NCBI GenBank assembly: GCA_934539295.1 | Contig: CAKTCN010000001.1 | Location: 62,001-126,000, forward strand | Direction of reading: 5' to 3' | Length of the DNA stretch: 64,000 nucleotides | Source: an uncultured Allosphingosinicella sp. | GTDB taxonomy: Bacteria > Pseudomonadota > Alphaproteobacteria > Sphingomonadales > Sphingomonadaceae | Shown: positions 56,926-64,000 of the stretch, piece by piece | How positions within the stretch are numbered: the first letter of the stretch is position 1 | How the letters are laid out: each line of letters begins with the position of its first letter | Program-made: the position numbers and the translations under genes | The notes under the pieces: model-generated | The model's database searches: none | The model's input: the letters and a program-made list of their open reading frames with translations, nothing else | Told to the model about the DNA's origin: nothing

Positions 56926-59274
56926 CTAGCGGTCGATCACTTCGCGGACCTTGCTGGCGAGCGTCTGGAACGTAAACGGCTTGGCGAGCAGGTCCACGCC
57001 CTCGTCCAGCCGGCCGTCGTGCATGATCGTGTCGCGGGTATAGCCTGAACTGTATAGGACCTTGAGCGAAGGCTGCAGCGCCTGCGCCACGCGCGCCAGT
57101 TCGCTGCCGGACATTTGCGGCATCACCACGTCCGTCATCAGCAGCGTGATGGGCTTTTCCTGCCGCTCCAGCAGCCGGAGGCCCGAGGGGCCGTCATGCG
57201 CCTCGATCACGCGGTAGCCGAGTTCGCGCAGCGCGCCGACGCTATAGGCGCGCACGTCGTCATCGTCCTCGACCACCAGGATCGTTTCGTGGCTGTTGCC
57301 GCGGCCGGCCGCCGCGTTGTCGCTGCCCGCTTCCGATGCCTCTTCCGATCGGGCGCGGGCGAGGAGCAGGGTGACGGTGGTGCCGCGGCCAAGTTCGGAT
57401 TCCACGATCACGCCGCCGCCCGACTGGTGGGCGAAGCCATGCACCATCGACAGGCCCAGGCCCGTGCCCTTGCCGACATCCTTGGTGGTGAAGAAGGGGT
57501 CGAACACCTTGGCGAGCGTTTCGGGCGACATGCCGGTGCCGGTATCGGCCACGCTGATCGCGACATAATCGCCTGCGCCGACGCCTTCCACCTCGCCCGC
57601 CGCGACCCGGCGGTCGCGCGCGCAGATCGTCAGGGCGCCGCCTTCGGGCATGGCGTCGCGTGCATTCACCGCCAGGTTCAGGACGGCATTTTCCAGCTGG
57701 TGCGGGTCGGCCTCGATCCGCCACAGGTCGGCCGGGACGTCGAACGCGACCGCGACCGCTTCCGTGATCGAGCGGCTGAGCAGGTCGGACATGCCGGCGA
57801 TGAGCTTGGGCACGTCGATGCTGCGGGGCTTGAGCGGCTGGCGGCGCGAAAAGGCGAGCAGGCGGTGCGTCAGGGCCGCGGCACGTTCCGCGCCCTTGGC
57901 CGCATGTTCGAGCGAGCGGCGCAAGCGCGGATCGGCATCATTGTCGAGCCGCCGCACCGCCGTGTCGATCCCGCCGATGATGATGGTCAGCAGGTTGTTG
58001 AAGTCATGGGCGATGCCGCCGGTCAGCTGGCCCACCGCCTCCATCTTCTGCGCCTGGCGTAATTGTTCCTGCGCCGCCTGCAGCCGCGCTTCCGCCTGCA
58101 TCCGGTCGGTCACTTCGTAGGAGGTGCTGGACGCGCCGATCTGCCGGCCCTTGTCGTCGAGCAGGGGGCTGAAACGGACATCGTACCACCGCCGGTCATG
58201 TTCGTCGGCCCCGAACTCCGCCACCAGCGAATAGGTCTCGCCCCCAAGCGCGCGGTCCCAGATCTCGCGCTGCTGCTCGCGTATCTCGGGCGTGGCCGCG
58301 AACAGCGACAGGAAATCTTCGCCCACCTGCGCGGGCCGGCCGAACACGGCGACGTGGGCGTCTGCATTGGCCCGGTTGATCGCCATGACCCGGTAGTTGC
58401 GGTCGAGCACCGTGACGGCCGCCGGCGACGTTTCGATCAGGTCGGCATAGACCTTCTTCTCGGCAAGCTCGTCATCGATCCTTTGTTCCAGCCGCTCGTT
58501 CAGCGCGCGAAGCTCGGCCTCCTGCGCCTTGGCGCGGGTGATGTCGTATATGGCGCCGAGCAGGCGGTAGCCGGAGCCCGCACCCTCGCGGATCACCTCG
58601 CCGCGGCGCGCGATCCAGCAGACGCGATCGTCGTCGTTCCGGCGGATGCGGAACTCGCCGTCGAGTGCGTCGGGTATCGCCGCTCCGCCGCCGCCCTCGA
58701 TGATGAGCGGCCCGTCGCCCCATTCGACGACGCTGTTGATGGTGCGCACCGGCAGGCGATCGGTCGGGTGGAGGCCGAGAAGGCGGCAGAATTCGTGGCT
58801 GACCGACACGGTCGCGAACCCGTCGCTATATTCGAAGGTGCCGACGCCGCCCGCGCTCTGGGCGATGCGAAGCCGCTCCTCCGTGCGCTTGCGCTCCGTG
58901 ACGTCCACCAGCAGGCCGGTGAAGCGGGTCGGCTCGTCATCGGCATCGCGGTGGCTCTGGCCCCGGCCGTGCATCCACAGCACCGCGCCCGACGGGTCGA
59001 TGATCCGGAATTCCTTGGAAAACAGCTCCGCCCCGCTCAGCAGCCCCGCGACCGCGATGCGGATGCGTGCGCGATCCTCCGGATGGATCGCGGCAAAGAA
59101 GCTGGAGGTTGGATAGCCATCGCCGAGGCCGGCCGGGTCGAGCCCGTACAATTCGGCAAAGCGCGGATCGACGAACAGGCGGTCGCCGACAATGTCCCAG
59201 TCCCAAGAGCCGCTCGCTCCGGCTGCGGCAAGTACCGCGCGCAGCTGGTCCTCGCTGGACCGCGGTTCAGCCAT
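56926..59274 (-). CDS. hybrid sensor histidine kinase with PAS domains
   Basis: The 782-residue cytoplasmic protein has three PAS-type sensor domains (about 10-130, 140-260 and 285-395), a phosphoacceptor domain with GGIAHDFNNLL, an ATPase domain with NAVLNLAVNARDAM, DTGTGMSPE and GKGTGLGLSMVHGF, and a C-terminal receiver with VVEDDDDVRAYS and LLMTDVVMPQMSG. No membrane segment is present. It starts eight bases inside the cheC gene and is the last gene of the chemosensory operon, so it probably adds phosphate flow to the pathway. The ligand of the PAS domains is unknown. Confidence 0.93.
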   Translation of the reverse strand: MAEPRSSEDQLRAVLAAAGASGSWDWDIVGDRLFVDPRFAELYGLDPAGLGDGYPTSSFFAAIHPEDRARIRIAVAGLLSGAELFSKEFRIIDPSGAVLWMHGRGQSHRDADDEPTRFTGLLVDVTERKRTEERLRIAQSAGGVGTFEYSDGFATVSVSHEFCRLLGLHPTDRLPVRTINSVVEWGDGPLIIEGGGGAAIPDALDGEFRIRRNDDDRVCWIARRGEVIREGAGSGYRLLGAIYDITRAKAQEAELRALNERLEQRIDDELAEKKVYADLIETSPAAVTVLDRNYRVMAINRANADAHVAVFGRPAQVGEDFLSLFAATPEIREQQREIWDRALGGETYSLVAEFGADEHDRRWYDVRFSPLLDDKGRQIGASSTSYEVTDRMQAEARLQAAQEQLRQAQKMEAVGQLTGGIAHDFNNLLTIIIGGIDTAVRRLDNDADPRLRRSLEHAAKGAERAAALTHRLLAFSRRQPLKPRSIDVPKLIAGMSDLLSRSITEAVAVAFDVPADLWRIEADPHQLENAVLNLAVNARDAMPEGGALTICARDRRVAAGEVEGVGAGDYVAISVADTGTGMSPETLAKVFDPFFTTKDVGKGTGLGLSMVHGFAHQSGGGVIVESELGRGTTVTLLLARARSEEASEAGSDNAAAGRGNSHETILVVEDDDDVRAYSVGALRELGYRVIEAHDGPSGLRLLERQEKPITLLMTDVVMPQMSGSELARVAQALQPSLKVLYSSGYTRDTIMHDGRLDEGVDLLAKPFTFQTLASKVREVIDR

Positions 59275-59905
59275 CTTCGCCGACGACGCGCGCGATGAAT
59301 TCGTCGAGCAATTCCTTCAGCGCCGCGAGCGAGGGTATGTCCATCAGCATGGCGATATAGCCGCGTATGTCGCGCTTGCGCACCGCGAAGTCGATGTAGA
59401 GGAACAGGACCAGGCCTTCATCCTCGGCCGCATCGCTCACTTCGAACAAGGTGGTGCCGTCGCCGCGCAGCACCTCGGGAATGGTCATGCTGAGCGAGCG
59501 CTTCAGCATGTTGGCCATGGTGGCGAGGCAGGAATTGAGGATCACGTTGCCGGTTTCGGCAAGCGCCTCATGCTCCATCTCGACCACTTCTTCGGCCGTG
59601 AGTTCGCCGCCGGTGACGGCGCGCACCAGTTCCAGGCTGTTCGATTCCGGGAAGATGAGCAGGGCGCGGCCGGAAAAGGGTCCGTCGAAATCCTGCCGCA
59701 CCGCCACCAGTTCGGACGTCTCGCGCTCGCTGATCAGGCGCGCGGCGCGGCGCTGGCTGACCACTTCGATCGAGGGCACCGACAACAGCACCTGGTCGCC
59801 GATCATCTTGCGCAGGTTGGACGCCGCACGGCTGACGCCGATATTGACGATCTCGGTCAGCGCGTCGCGTTCGAGCTCGCCGAGGTTCACCGCGTCGGGG
59901 ATCAT
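59267..59905 (-). CDS. cheC: CheC-like CheY-P phosphatase
   Basis: The 212-residue protein has two related helical repeats with acidic and asparagine residues: LTEIVNIGVSRAASNL and EMEHEALAETGNVILNSCLATMAN. These are the active-site motifs of CheC/CheX phosphatases that remove phosphate from CheY. It overlaps the receiver gene by four bases and the kinase gene by eight. No cheD is in the window. Confidence 0.88.
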   Translation of the reverse strand: MIPDAVNLGELERDALTEIVNIGVSRAASNLRKMIGDQVLLSVPSIEVVSQRRAARLISERETSELVAVRQDFDGPFSGRALLIFPESNSLELVRAVTGGELTAEEVVEMEHEALAETGNVILNSCLATMANMLKRSLSMTIPEVLRGDGTTLFEVSDAAEDEGLVLFLYIDFAVRKRDIRGYIAMLMDIPSLAALKELLDEFIARVVGEDG

Positions 59906-60285
59906 GCCCTCGTGTTTCTCAGCTTGAGCGCCGCGCCGGACAGGAAGCCGGAAAGCGCCTCGCTGGTGACGGGCTTGGCGATGAAGGCGGCGCCGACCTC
60001 GCGGGCACGGGCGACCACTTCATCCTGGATGTTGGCCGTGATGATCGCGATCGGCATTTCTGGGCGCAGCGCGCGCAGTTCGGCGGCAAGTTCCAGCCCG
60101 TCCTTTTCCGCCATGTTGAAATCGATGAGGGCCAGATCGATCGCCTGCCCGGCAAGCATGTCCAGCGCCTGCGCGGCGCTGCCCGCCTCGACCCTGGTCC
60201 AGTCCGGCTGCAGCTCGGCAACAGCGCGGCCGGCGACGATCCGCGCCAGCTTGCTGTCGTCCACAATCATGACGGTCATGCTCAT
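59902..60285 (-). CDS. single-domain response regulator (CheY-like)
   Basis: The 127-residue receiver has the acidic pair D9/D10 in VMIVDDSKLAR, phosphoacceptor D55 in LALIDFNMAEKDG, and the lysine motif FIAKPVTSEAL. It has no output domain. Its position between the STAS gene and cheC suggests it is the substrate of the CheA kinase and of CheC. It overlaps cheC by four bases. Confidence 0.92.
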   Translation of the reverse strand: MSMTVMIVDDSKLARIVAGRAVAELQPDWTRVEAGSAAQALDMLAGQAIDLALIDFNMAEKDGLELAAELRALRPEMPIAIITANIQDEVVARAREVGAAFIAKPVTSEALSGFLSGAALKLRNTRA

Positions 60286-60321
60286 TCGCGACTCTGCGTC
60301 CCTTGTCCCGGAATCCTGCGG

Positions 60322-60603
60322 CTATAGGTGATCGTTACGCCCACCGATATCCCCTTGTCCCTGCTCCATCGCCTGCAATGCCGGCATCAGCAGATCGCGC
60401 AGGAACGGATCGGCGGGCGGTGCCCCGATGGCGGGGCGCGCCACCAGCAGGACCTGCACCACCGCGCTGTGCAGCCGGGTGGCTTCGGACAGGTCGATCC
60501 TGCGCGACGGCGCCTCCGTCAGTGCGACCAGCAAGGGCTCCGCATCCTCCACGGCGCAATGGCCGGCCAGGTGGATGATCCCGTCCGCGATCCGCACCGT
60601 CAT
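60322..60603 (-). CDS. small STAS-like domain protein in che operon
   Basis: The 93-residue protein has a predicted STAS-like alpha/beta fold (VRIADGIIHLAGHCAVEDAE, SRRIDLSEATRLHSAVVQVLL); a serine in LHSAVVQ sits where anti-sigma antagonists are phosphorylated. Such proteins in chemosensory operons may link the kinase to a switch that is not the flagellar motor. It overlaps cheA by four bases (ATGA) and ends 36 bases before the receiver gene. Confidence 0.7.
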   Translation of the reverse strand: MTVRIADGIIHLAGHCAVEDAEPLLVALTEAPSRRIDLSEATRLHSAVVQVLLVARPAIGAPPADPFLRDLLMPALQAMEQGQGDIGGRNDHL

Positions 60604-62510
60604 GCGAGCAACTCCGCCAGGTCGATCACCAGCAGCACGCTGCCGTCGACGAGCACGCAGGTGCCCGCAATGCCCGGCACGTTCGCCAGCAGTCCCGACC
60701 GTTCACGGACAAGCGCGTCCAGCCGGTCGCCGAGCGCATCCACCCGCAAAGCCACCGTGTCGCCGGCGGCCTGCGTCACTACGATGCGCGCCGCCCCGTC
60801 ACCGCCATGCCCGGCCTGACCCAGGAGGCTGCCGAGGTCGACGATCGGCACCGTCTGGTCGCGGATCACGCAGGCCTCGCCCGCGCCGACGGCGTGGATC
60901 GCGTGCCGCTCCACCCGCATCGTCTCGACGATCTGGTCGAGCCGGATGCCGACGCGCATCCCGCCCGCGGTCACCGTCATCAGCCGTGTCGTGATGGCGT
61001 TGAGCGGAAGATCGAGGTGGAAGGCAGTGCCCGCGCCGGGCGTGGAGCGCAGGTCGATACTGCCCTGCAGCCGCTCCACCGTGCGCAGCACCGCGTCCAT
61101 GCCGATGCCGCGCCCCGAAATGCTGGACACGTCCGCGGCGGTCGAGAAGCCCGGCGTGAAGATCAGCCGCTGCGCCTGCATGTCGGTGAGCGCGGCTGCC
61201 GCCTCTTCGGGCACCAGCCCCTTGGCGACCGCGCTTCTGCGCACCCGGTCGGGATCGATGCCGCCGCCGTCGTCGCGCAGCGTCACCGCAAGACGGTCGC
61301 CGCGCACGGCGAGGTCGAGCACGACCTTGCCGCGCCCCGCCTTGCCCGCGGCCTCGCGTTGTTCGGACGGTTCGATGCCGTGGTCGATGGCATTGCGCAC
61401 CAGGTGCAGCAGCGGCTCGAACAGGGCGTCTGCGATATGCTTATCGACCTGGGCACCGTCGCCGCCGAGGCTGAATTCCACATCCTTGCCGAGCGACAGC
61501 GCCAGTTCGCGCGCGAGCCGGGGGAGGCGGCGCAGGACGGGGGTGAGCGACACCAGCCTGATGTCGGCGATCGATCCGCGGATCGCCGCCTCGGCCCGCG
61601 CAATCCCATCCTCCGCACGGCGCAGGTCATCGGCCAAGGCGCGGTCGACCCGCTCCACCCGCGCGGCGAACCCACGAAGGCCATGCACCGCCGCCGCCAG
61701 CTCGCCCGCCTGCCGCGCAAGCCGGTCGAGCCTTGCGCCCTCGACACGCAGCACGGCCGTCTGCCCCTCCGCTTCGCCGCCGATCTCCAGCGGCATGGCG
61801 GCGGGGTCGAGCGGCGCGAGGCGCACCTGGTCCTGCACCAGCCGGAAGGCCGCGCGCACGTCGCCCGGCGAAGCATCGCTGACGCCCTCGATGGCCATGG
61901 TGCAACGGAACGGGTCCATGTCGGCCAGCGCCGTGGAATCTTCGGGCAGGAGCGCGATCGCCAGGAGGCCCGGCACCCCGGCGACCAGGGCAAGCGGATC
62001 CTCGCCGCGGAAGAAGCAGTCGGGATCGGGCGCATAGCGGAATGCGGACCGGGCGGAGGAAAGGTGCGGCGCAAGCGACGGCCGCCCGCGCAGCGCGTCC
62101 AGCCACGCTTCGCCCGCGCCGACCGGCCCGCCATCGGTCGCGCCCGCCAGCAGGGCACGAAGCTGATCCGACAGCGAAGCCGCATCGGCGGGCAGCCCGC
62201 CATCGCGTTCCATCGCGTCGATCCAGCGGTCGACCTGGTCGATCGTGCCGACCAGCGCCTCGCGCATGTGCGCGCTGATCGGCGCATCGCCCTTGCGTGC
62301 GGCGGCGAGCTGGTCCTCGGCCGCGTGCAGCAATGTCTCGGCCGGCGCCATGTCGAACAGCGCGACCGATCCCTTGAGCGTGTGAATCGCCCGGAACAGC
62401 CCGTCGATCGCCGCGCGATCGTCGCGATCCTTCAGCCGCGCGAGCGCCGCATGCGCATCGGCCACCAGCTCGCGGCCTTCGATCAGGAATTGTTCGAGCA
62501 GCTCGTCCAT
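60600..62510 (-). CDS. cheA: chemotaxis histidine kinase CheA
   Basis: The 636-residue kinase starts at ATG 62510; the open frame to 62600 is not part of it. The HPt domain has H43 in FRAIHTLKGSV. A P2-like domain lies at about 125-250, the dimerisation domain follows, and the ATPase has LLHLVRNAIDHGIEPSEQ, DDGGGIDPD and SISGRGIGMDAV. The C-terminal ~140 residues form the CheW-like coupling domain. It controls the receiver and probably the CheB methylesterase. It shares one base with cheR (TGATG). Confidence 0.93.
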   Translation of the reverse strand: MDELLEQFLIEGRELVADAHAALARLKDRDDRAAIDGLFRAIHTLKGSVALFDMAPAETLLHAAEDQLAAARKGDAPISAHMREALVGTIDQVDRWIDAMERDGGLPADAASLSDQLRALLAGATDGGPVGAGEAWLDALRGRPSLAPHLSSARSAFRYAPDPDCFFRGEDPLALVAGVPGLLAIALLPEDSTALADMDPFRCTMAIEGVSDASPGDVRAAFRLVQDQVRLAPLDPAAMPLEIGGEAEGQTAVLRVEGARLDRLARQAGELAAAVHGLRGFAARVERVDRALADDLRRAEDGIARAEAAIRGSIADIRLVSLTPVLRRLPRLARELALSLGKDVEFSLGGDGAQVDKHIADALFEPLLHLVRNAIDHGIEPSEQREAAGKAGRGKVVLDLAVRGDRLAVTLRDDGGGIDPDRVRRSAVAKGLVPEEAAAALTDMQAQRLIFTPGFSTAADVSSISGRGIGMDAVLRTVERLQGSIDLRSTPGAGTAFHLDLPLNAITTRLMTVTAGGMRVGIRLDQIVETMRVERHAIHAVGAGEACVIRDQTVPIVDLGSLLGQAGHGGDGAARIVVTQAAGDTVALRVDALGDRLDALVRERSGLLANVPGIAGTCVLVDGSVLLVIDLAELLA

Positions 62511-63343
62511 CAGTCGCGTCGATAGACCATCGCGTCGCCCAGGCGAACCAGCCTGTATCGGGGATCGATGCGCGCCATCGACTCGCTGTGGCCCAGGCAC
62601 AGATAGCCGCCGGGATTCAGCGCCTCGTAAAGATGCGCGGCCGCGGTCATGCGCGCCTCATCGTCGAAGTAGATGAGGAGGTTGCGGCACAGGATGACGT
62701 CGAACTGGCCGGCGGCCGCGACTTCGGCCGGGTCGATCAGGTTCACCTGGCTGAACGCCACCGACTGGCGAAGATCCTCGATGATCCGGCGCTGGAACCG
62801 CTGTTCCGGTTCGAAATAGGCATCGCGCACCCGGTCCGGCAGCCGGGCCAGCGCGCGCTCGCCATACAAACCCTCGCGCGCGGCCAGCAGCGCGTCGGTG
62901 TCGATGTCCGATCCCACGATCTCGACATGATAGGCATCGACCAGCGGCCAGTTTTCCAGCAGCCAGATCGCGATCGAATAGCCTTCCTCTCCCGTCGCGC
63001 AGGGCAGGGACCAGATGCGGACGCGGTCGCCCGGCCGGCGGCCCTGGACGATGTCGGGCAGGATCGACGCGGTGAGAGCGGCGAGCTGCTGGTCCTCGCG
63101 GTAGAAATAGGTTTCGTTGATGGTGACCGCGTTGATCAGCGCCTGCCGCTCGGCCGGATCGCTGAGCAGGCGGGCGAAGTAGATGCGCATGTCCTCGCTG
63201 TCGGTACGCCGCAGCCGTTCGCCGATCCGACGTTCGAGATAATAGCGCTTGTTCTCGCCGAACGTCATGCCGGTCCAGCGGTTCAGCAGGGCGCTGATCC
63301 GCTGGAGCTCCTCGCCGGTGAGAAGATGGGGCGCGGGGTTCAC
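62510..63343 (-). CDS. cheR: chemotaxis protein methyltransferase CheR
   Basis: The 277-residue enzyme methylates chemoreceptor glutamates using SAM. It starts with GTG at 63343 in a four-base overlap (GTGA) with cheB; the frame is open to 63439, but that part belongs to cheB in another frame. The N-terminal helical domain (LERRIGERLRRTDSEDMR) is followed by the methyltransferase core with INETYFYREDQQL, WSLPCATGEEGYSIAIWL, IVGSDIDTDALLAAREG and FDVILCRNLLIYFD. Confidence 0.94.
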   Translation of the reverse strand: MNPAPHLLTGEELQRISALLNRWTGMTFGENKRYYLERRIGERLRRTDSEDMRIYFARLLSDPAERQALINAVTINETYFYREDQQLAALTASILPDIVQGRRPGDRVRIWSLPCATGEEGYSIAIWLLENWPLVDAYHVEIVGSDIDTDALLAAREGLYGERALARLPDRVRDAYFEPEQRFQRRIIEDLRQSVAFSQVNLIDPAEVAAAGQFDVILCRNLLIYFDDEARMTAAAHLYEALNPGGYLCLGHSESMARIDPRYRLVRLGDAMVYRRD

Positions 63344-64000
63344 GCCTGCGCCCACTGGATCAGGCGGGCCGGGATCTCGGGCAGGGGCAGCACGGCATCC
63401 GCGCCGTCCAGCGCGACGAGCGCGCCGGGCATGCCCCACACGATCGAACTGGCTTCATCCTGTGCGATCACATGCCCCCCGGCCTCCCGCACGCGCGCAA
63501 GCGCCTGCGCGCCGTCGGCTCCCATGCCCGTCATCAACACGCCGACCAGCCTTTCGGGGCTGAGAACGTCGGCGGCGCTTTCGACTAGCCGCTCGACGCT
63601 GGGATGCCAGGGATAGTCGGCCTGGGAAGGCGCCGGGACCAGTGTCGCGCCGCCTGACCGCCGGGACAGGATCAGGTCCGCATCTCCCCGGCCGATATAG
63701 ACGTGGCCCGGCTCCAGCAGCGTGGGCCGGGTGACTTCCGACACGCGCAGCGCGCAGGTGCGGTCGAGCCGGCGGGCGAGCGGCCCGGTGAAGCTGGCCG
63801 GCATGTGCTGCGCGATCACGATCGGCCAGGGAAAGTCGTGCGGCAACGGACCCAGCAGCGCATCGAGCGCGGGCGGCCCGCCGGTCGACACCCCGACGAT
63901 TACCGCCGCGACATTGTCGATCGGCGCGGTCCGGCCGGGTCGTGCCGGCGCGATCTTCGGCGTCGCCTCGGCCCGGATGCGCGATCCTGCGCGCAGGCGT
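63340..64000 (-). CDS. cheB: chemotaxis methylesterase CheB, N-terminus outside window
   Basis: The catalytic domain is seen: VGVSTGGPPALDALL with the active serine, VIAQHMPASFT with the histidine, and GVLMTGMGADGAQAL with the aspartate. The frame stays open to 64000, so the internal GTG at 63891 is not the start and the receiver domain lies beyond the edge. It demethylates receptors or deamidates glutamines and is the first visible gene of the operon, overlapping cheR by four bases. Confidence 0.93.
   Translation of the reverse strand, partial: RLRAGSRIRAEATPKIAPARPGRTAPIDNVAAVIVGVSTGGPPALDALLGPLPHDFPWPIVIAQHMPASFTGPLARRLDRTCALRVSEVTRPTLLEPGHVYIGRGDADLILSRRSGGATLVPAPSQADYPWHPSVERLVESAADVLSPERLVGVLMTGMGADGAQALARVREAGGHVIAQDEASSIVWGMPGALVALDGADAVLPLPEIPARLIQWAQA

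Noticed and set aside
57115..62525. Long forward-strand frames opposite the hybrid kinase and cheA
   Set aside because: They are complements of conserved domains with correct motifs on the reverse strand; products are Arg/His-rich without domains.

Overview
The window comes from a GC-rich alphaproteobacterium, most likely Sphingomonas or a close relative in the Sphingomonadaceae. The evidence is three large TonB-dependent receptors of the Xanthomonas/Caulobacter/sphingomonad type (TIGR01782-like), a tonB-exbB-exbD-exbD operon, an FYDLN-acid-domain protein, a CheC-containing chemosensory operon, and dispersed inverted repeats in the intergenic gaps. No phage genes, insertion sequences, CRISPR array or plasmid functions were seen. 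This is ordinary chromosome with two accessory nutrient-uptake modules.

Layout. 1-3.6 kb: a truncated secreted protein (reverse strand) and the TonB energising operon, which ends in a clear intrinsic terminator. 3.8-11.2 kb: small secreted and membrane proteins, a GH16 beta-glucanase, a class A penicillin-binding protein, a Cu/Zn superoxide dismutase lipoprotein, a low-molecular-weight phosphatase and a fructosamine-kinase-family protein. 11.3-40.1 kb: a pectin/galacturonate utilisation locus, interrupted only by a PhzF-GFA pair and glutaminase. It has two GH28 polygalacturonases, a PL1 and a PL10 pectate lyase, a Tat-exported carboxylesterase, two TonB-dependent receptors, an ExuT-like transporter, UxaC, UxaB, UxaA, KduI, a DhuI-like isomerase, KduD, KdgK, an FAH-superfamily hydratase and one LacI-family regulator. 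40.2-42.2 kb: cytidylate kinase, FYDLN protein, tRNA-Ala(GGC) and MsrB. 42.4-48.6 kb: a receptor translationally coupled to a PI-PLC-like phosphodiesterase, a membrane LytTR regulator and a secreted alpha/beta hydrolase. 48.8-56.8 kb: a two-receptor plus ABC-2 transporter module with matching palindromes and a His/Cys-rich receptor loop, probably for zinc or another metal. 56.9-64 kb: a reverse-strand chemosensory operon (cheB, cheR, cheA, STAS, receiver, cheC, hybrid kinase), whose first gene runs off the right edge.

How the genes work together. Pectin is cut outside or at the outer membrane by the lyases, polygalacturonases and esterase. Fragments cross the outer membrane through the receptors, powered by TonB/ExbBD, and uronate enters the cytoplasm by the ExuT-like carrier. 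Galacturonate runs through UxaC, UxaB and UxaA to KDG, unsaturated uronate runs through KduI or the DhuI-like enzyme and KduD to KDG, and KdgK phosphorylates KDG. KDPG aldolase, GH105 and KdgF are not in the window. A recurring palindrome with consensus TGACACCGGTGTCA, matching the general LacI-family pattern, lies upstream of at least six transcription units here and is probably the operator of the resident LacI regulator.

The strongest candidates for something undescribed are the putative metal module (48.8-56.8 kb), the reconstructed uronate regulon with an unexplained FAH-family hydratase inside it, and the STAS/CheC chemosensory operon.
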